21,214 nt of DNA, taken from positions 1 through 21,214 of the forward strand of contig JAHZKU010000131.1 of NCBI GenBank assembly GCA_022600255.1. The letters run 5' to 3'. Every line of letters begins with the position of its first letter. Positions within the stretch are counted from its first letter, which is position 1. The translations under genes were made by a program, and so were the position numbers. The DNA comes from Actinomycetes bacterium. Its GTDB lineage: Bacteria > Actinomycetota > Actinomycetes > S36-B12 > GCA-2699445. The notes beneath the pieces were generated by a model. That model was not told where the DNA came from, did not search any database, and saw nothing but the letters and a program-made list of their open reading frames with translations. This document shows positions 20,304 to 21,214 of the stretch, piece after piece.

Positions 20304-21214
20304 TCAGGACCCCAACTCGTTCGGCGCTCGCCATGTCCGCTCAAACGGCAACCGCCACGCATGTGGTGTAACGAGTTGATGGATGGAGTTGGGGCCCCAA
20401 GAACCTGGGGCATAGGGACGCACGGGTGGCGGCTCCTCTAATAACGGTGTAGAAATCTCCCACAGCCGTTCGATGCCCTCTGCTGACGTGAAGAGCGTGT
20501 GGTCGCCGACCATCGCATCCAAGATCAGCCGTTCGTAGGCTTCCATCACATCTTCCTCGTAGCCGGTGTCGTGCATCGCGAACTGCAGACTGAGCTTGTC
20601 CAAGCGCATTCCCGGCCCAGGCCGTTTCCCATAGAACGATAGGGACATCTTGGACGCGTCGGCCAAGTCGAAGGTCAGGTGATCAGGGCCCTGTGCCCCG
20701 ACACCGGATCCGGAGGGAAACATGCTCTTGGGCGGCTCACGAAACGCAATCGAGACGATTCGCTGGCCCTCCGCAAGCTTTTTCCCCGTCCGCAGGTGAA
20801 ACTTGACCCCGGCCCACCGCCAGTTGTCGATCTCGGCATTAAGCGCAATGAACGTTTCAGTCTCTGACTCTGGATCAACGCCCGGCTCTTCTCGGTAGCC
20901 CGTGTACTGACCACGCACGACATCCTGCGGCGTGATCGGCATCATCGATCGAAAGACCTTGTTCTTCTCTTCGCTGATGGCGCGCGGCTCCAACTCAGTG
21001 GGCGCTTCCATAGCCACGAACGCGAGAATCTGGAAAAGGTGAGTGACTACCATGTCGCGGTAGGCACCGGTTCCTTCGTAGAATCCGGCGCGTTTGTCCA
21101 ACCCGAGCGTCTCGGGGACATCGATCTGAACATGGTCAATGAAATTGCGATTCCAAATCGGTTCAAACAGGCCGTTGGCGAAGCGGAAAGCCAATATGTT
21201 CTGCGCGGGTTCCA
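20304..21214 (-). CDS. zwf: Glucose-6-phosphate dehydrogenase, C-terminal part (5' end beyond window)
   Basis: Zwf oxidises glucose-6-phosphate to 6-phosphogluconolactone with NADP+, the entry step of the oxidative pentose phosphate pathway. About 303 residues of the C-terminal domain are visible, and the frame runs off the window end without a start, so the N-terminal Rossmann domain lies outside. Recognisable blocks are RFANGLFEPIWNRNFIDHVQ, GYYEG-like GFYEGTGAYRDMVVTHLFQ, GQYTGYREEPGV, ETETFIALNAEIDNWRWAGV, FHLRTGKKL and YERLILDAMVGDHTLF. The substrate-binding RYDHYLGKE motif would be upstream. The gene converges on the IscA-like gene across a shared hairpin. Confidence 0.96.
   Translation of the reverse strand, partial: EPAQNILAFRFANGLFEPIWNRNFIDHVQIDVPETLGLDKRAGFYEGTGAYRDMVVTHLFQILAFVAMEAPTELEPRAISEEKNKVFRSMMPITPQDVVRGQYTGYREEPGVDPESETETFIALNAEIDNWRWAGVKFHLRTGKKLAEGQRIVSIAFREPPKSMFPSGSGVGAQGPDHLTFDLADASKMSLSFYGKRPGPGMRLDKLSLQFAMHDTGYEEDVMEAYERLILDAMVGDHTLFTSAEGIERLWEISTPLLEEPPPVRPYAPGSWGPNSIHQLVTPHAWRLPFERTWRAPNELGS

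Noticed and set aside
1..21214. CRISPR arrays, insertion sequences, phage genes
   Set aside because: No regularly spaced repeats, transposase or integrase motifs were seen on either strand.

Overview
The window looks like a chromosomal segment of an actinobacterium (Actinomycetota), probably aquatic. It is moderately GC-rich by eye. It carries the actinobacterial gene order nadD - LCP/LytR_C protein - rsfS - histidine phosphatase - tRNA-Ala, a WXG100/FtsK-type secretion locus with FHA domains and a Ser/Thr kinase, and a heliorhodopsin. I cannot name the species from sequence alone.

Layout. (1) 1-2929, plus strand: housekeeping block of nadD (3' end only), a degenerate LCP-like membrane protein, rsfS, a histidine phosphatase and tRNA-Ala(GGC) with the G3:U70 identity pair. 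(2) 3118-12150, plus strand: a type VII secretion-like module. It holds a 280-aa protein with a WXG100-like N-terminus, a small predicted membrane protein, a zinc-ribbon pseudokinase, a 1434-aa EssC-like ATPase with an FHA domain, a 90-aa WXG100 protein followed by a 16-bp hairpin, an FHA-LuxR fusion regulator, an intact Ser/Thr kinase and a small zinc-ribbon protein. (3) 12132-15751, minus strand: a sulfur operon read as regulator (HTH plus PocR-like domain) -> sulfide:quinone oxidoreductase -> DUF1641 -> DsrC/TusE-like -> DsrE/F-like, with ATGA overlaps and a palindromic operator over the regulator start. (4) 15938-18254, plus strand: a four-helix membrane protein, then a DUF2236 (MpaB/Lcp-type haem oxygenase) gene overlapping a heliorhodopsin gene. 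(5) 18265-21214: an atypical SDR (minus), a SOUL haem-binding protein (plus), an IscA/HesB-type protein with a doubled cysteine tail (plus), a hairpin terminator, and the C-terminal part of glucose-6-phosphate dehydrogenase (minus, cut by the window end).

How the genes may work together. In the secretion module the ATPase would recognise and drive export of WXG100-type proteins. The kinase, pseudokinase and two FHA domains suggest control by Thr phosphorylation, with the FHA-LuxR protein linking phosphorylation to transcription. EccB, EccD, EccE and mycosin-like genes are not in the window. In the sulfur operon SQR would oxidise sulfide to persulfide or polysulfide, with DsrE/DsrC-type carriers taking over the sulfur. 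The cysteine-containing regulator is the obvious candidate sensor. These links are inference from families and gene order.
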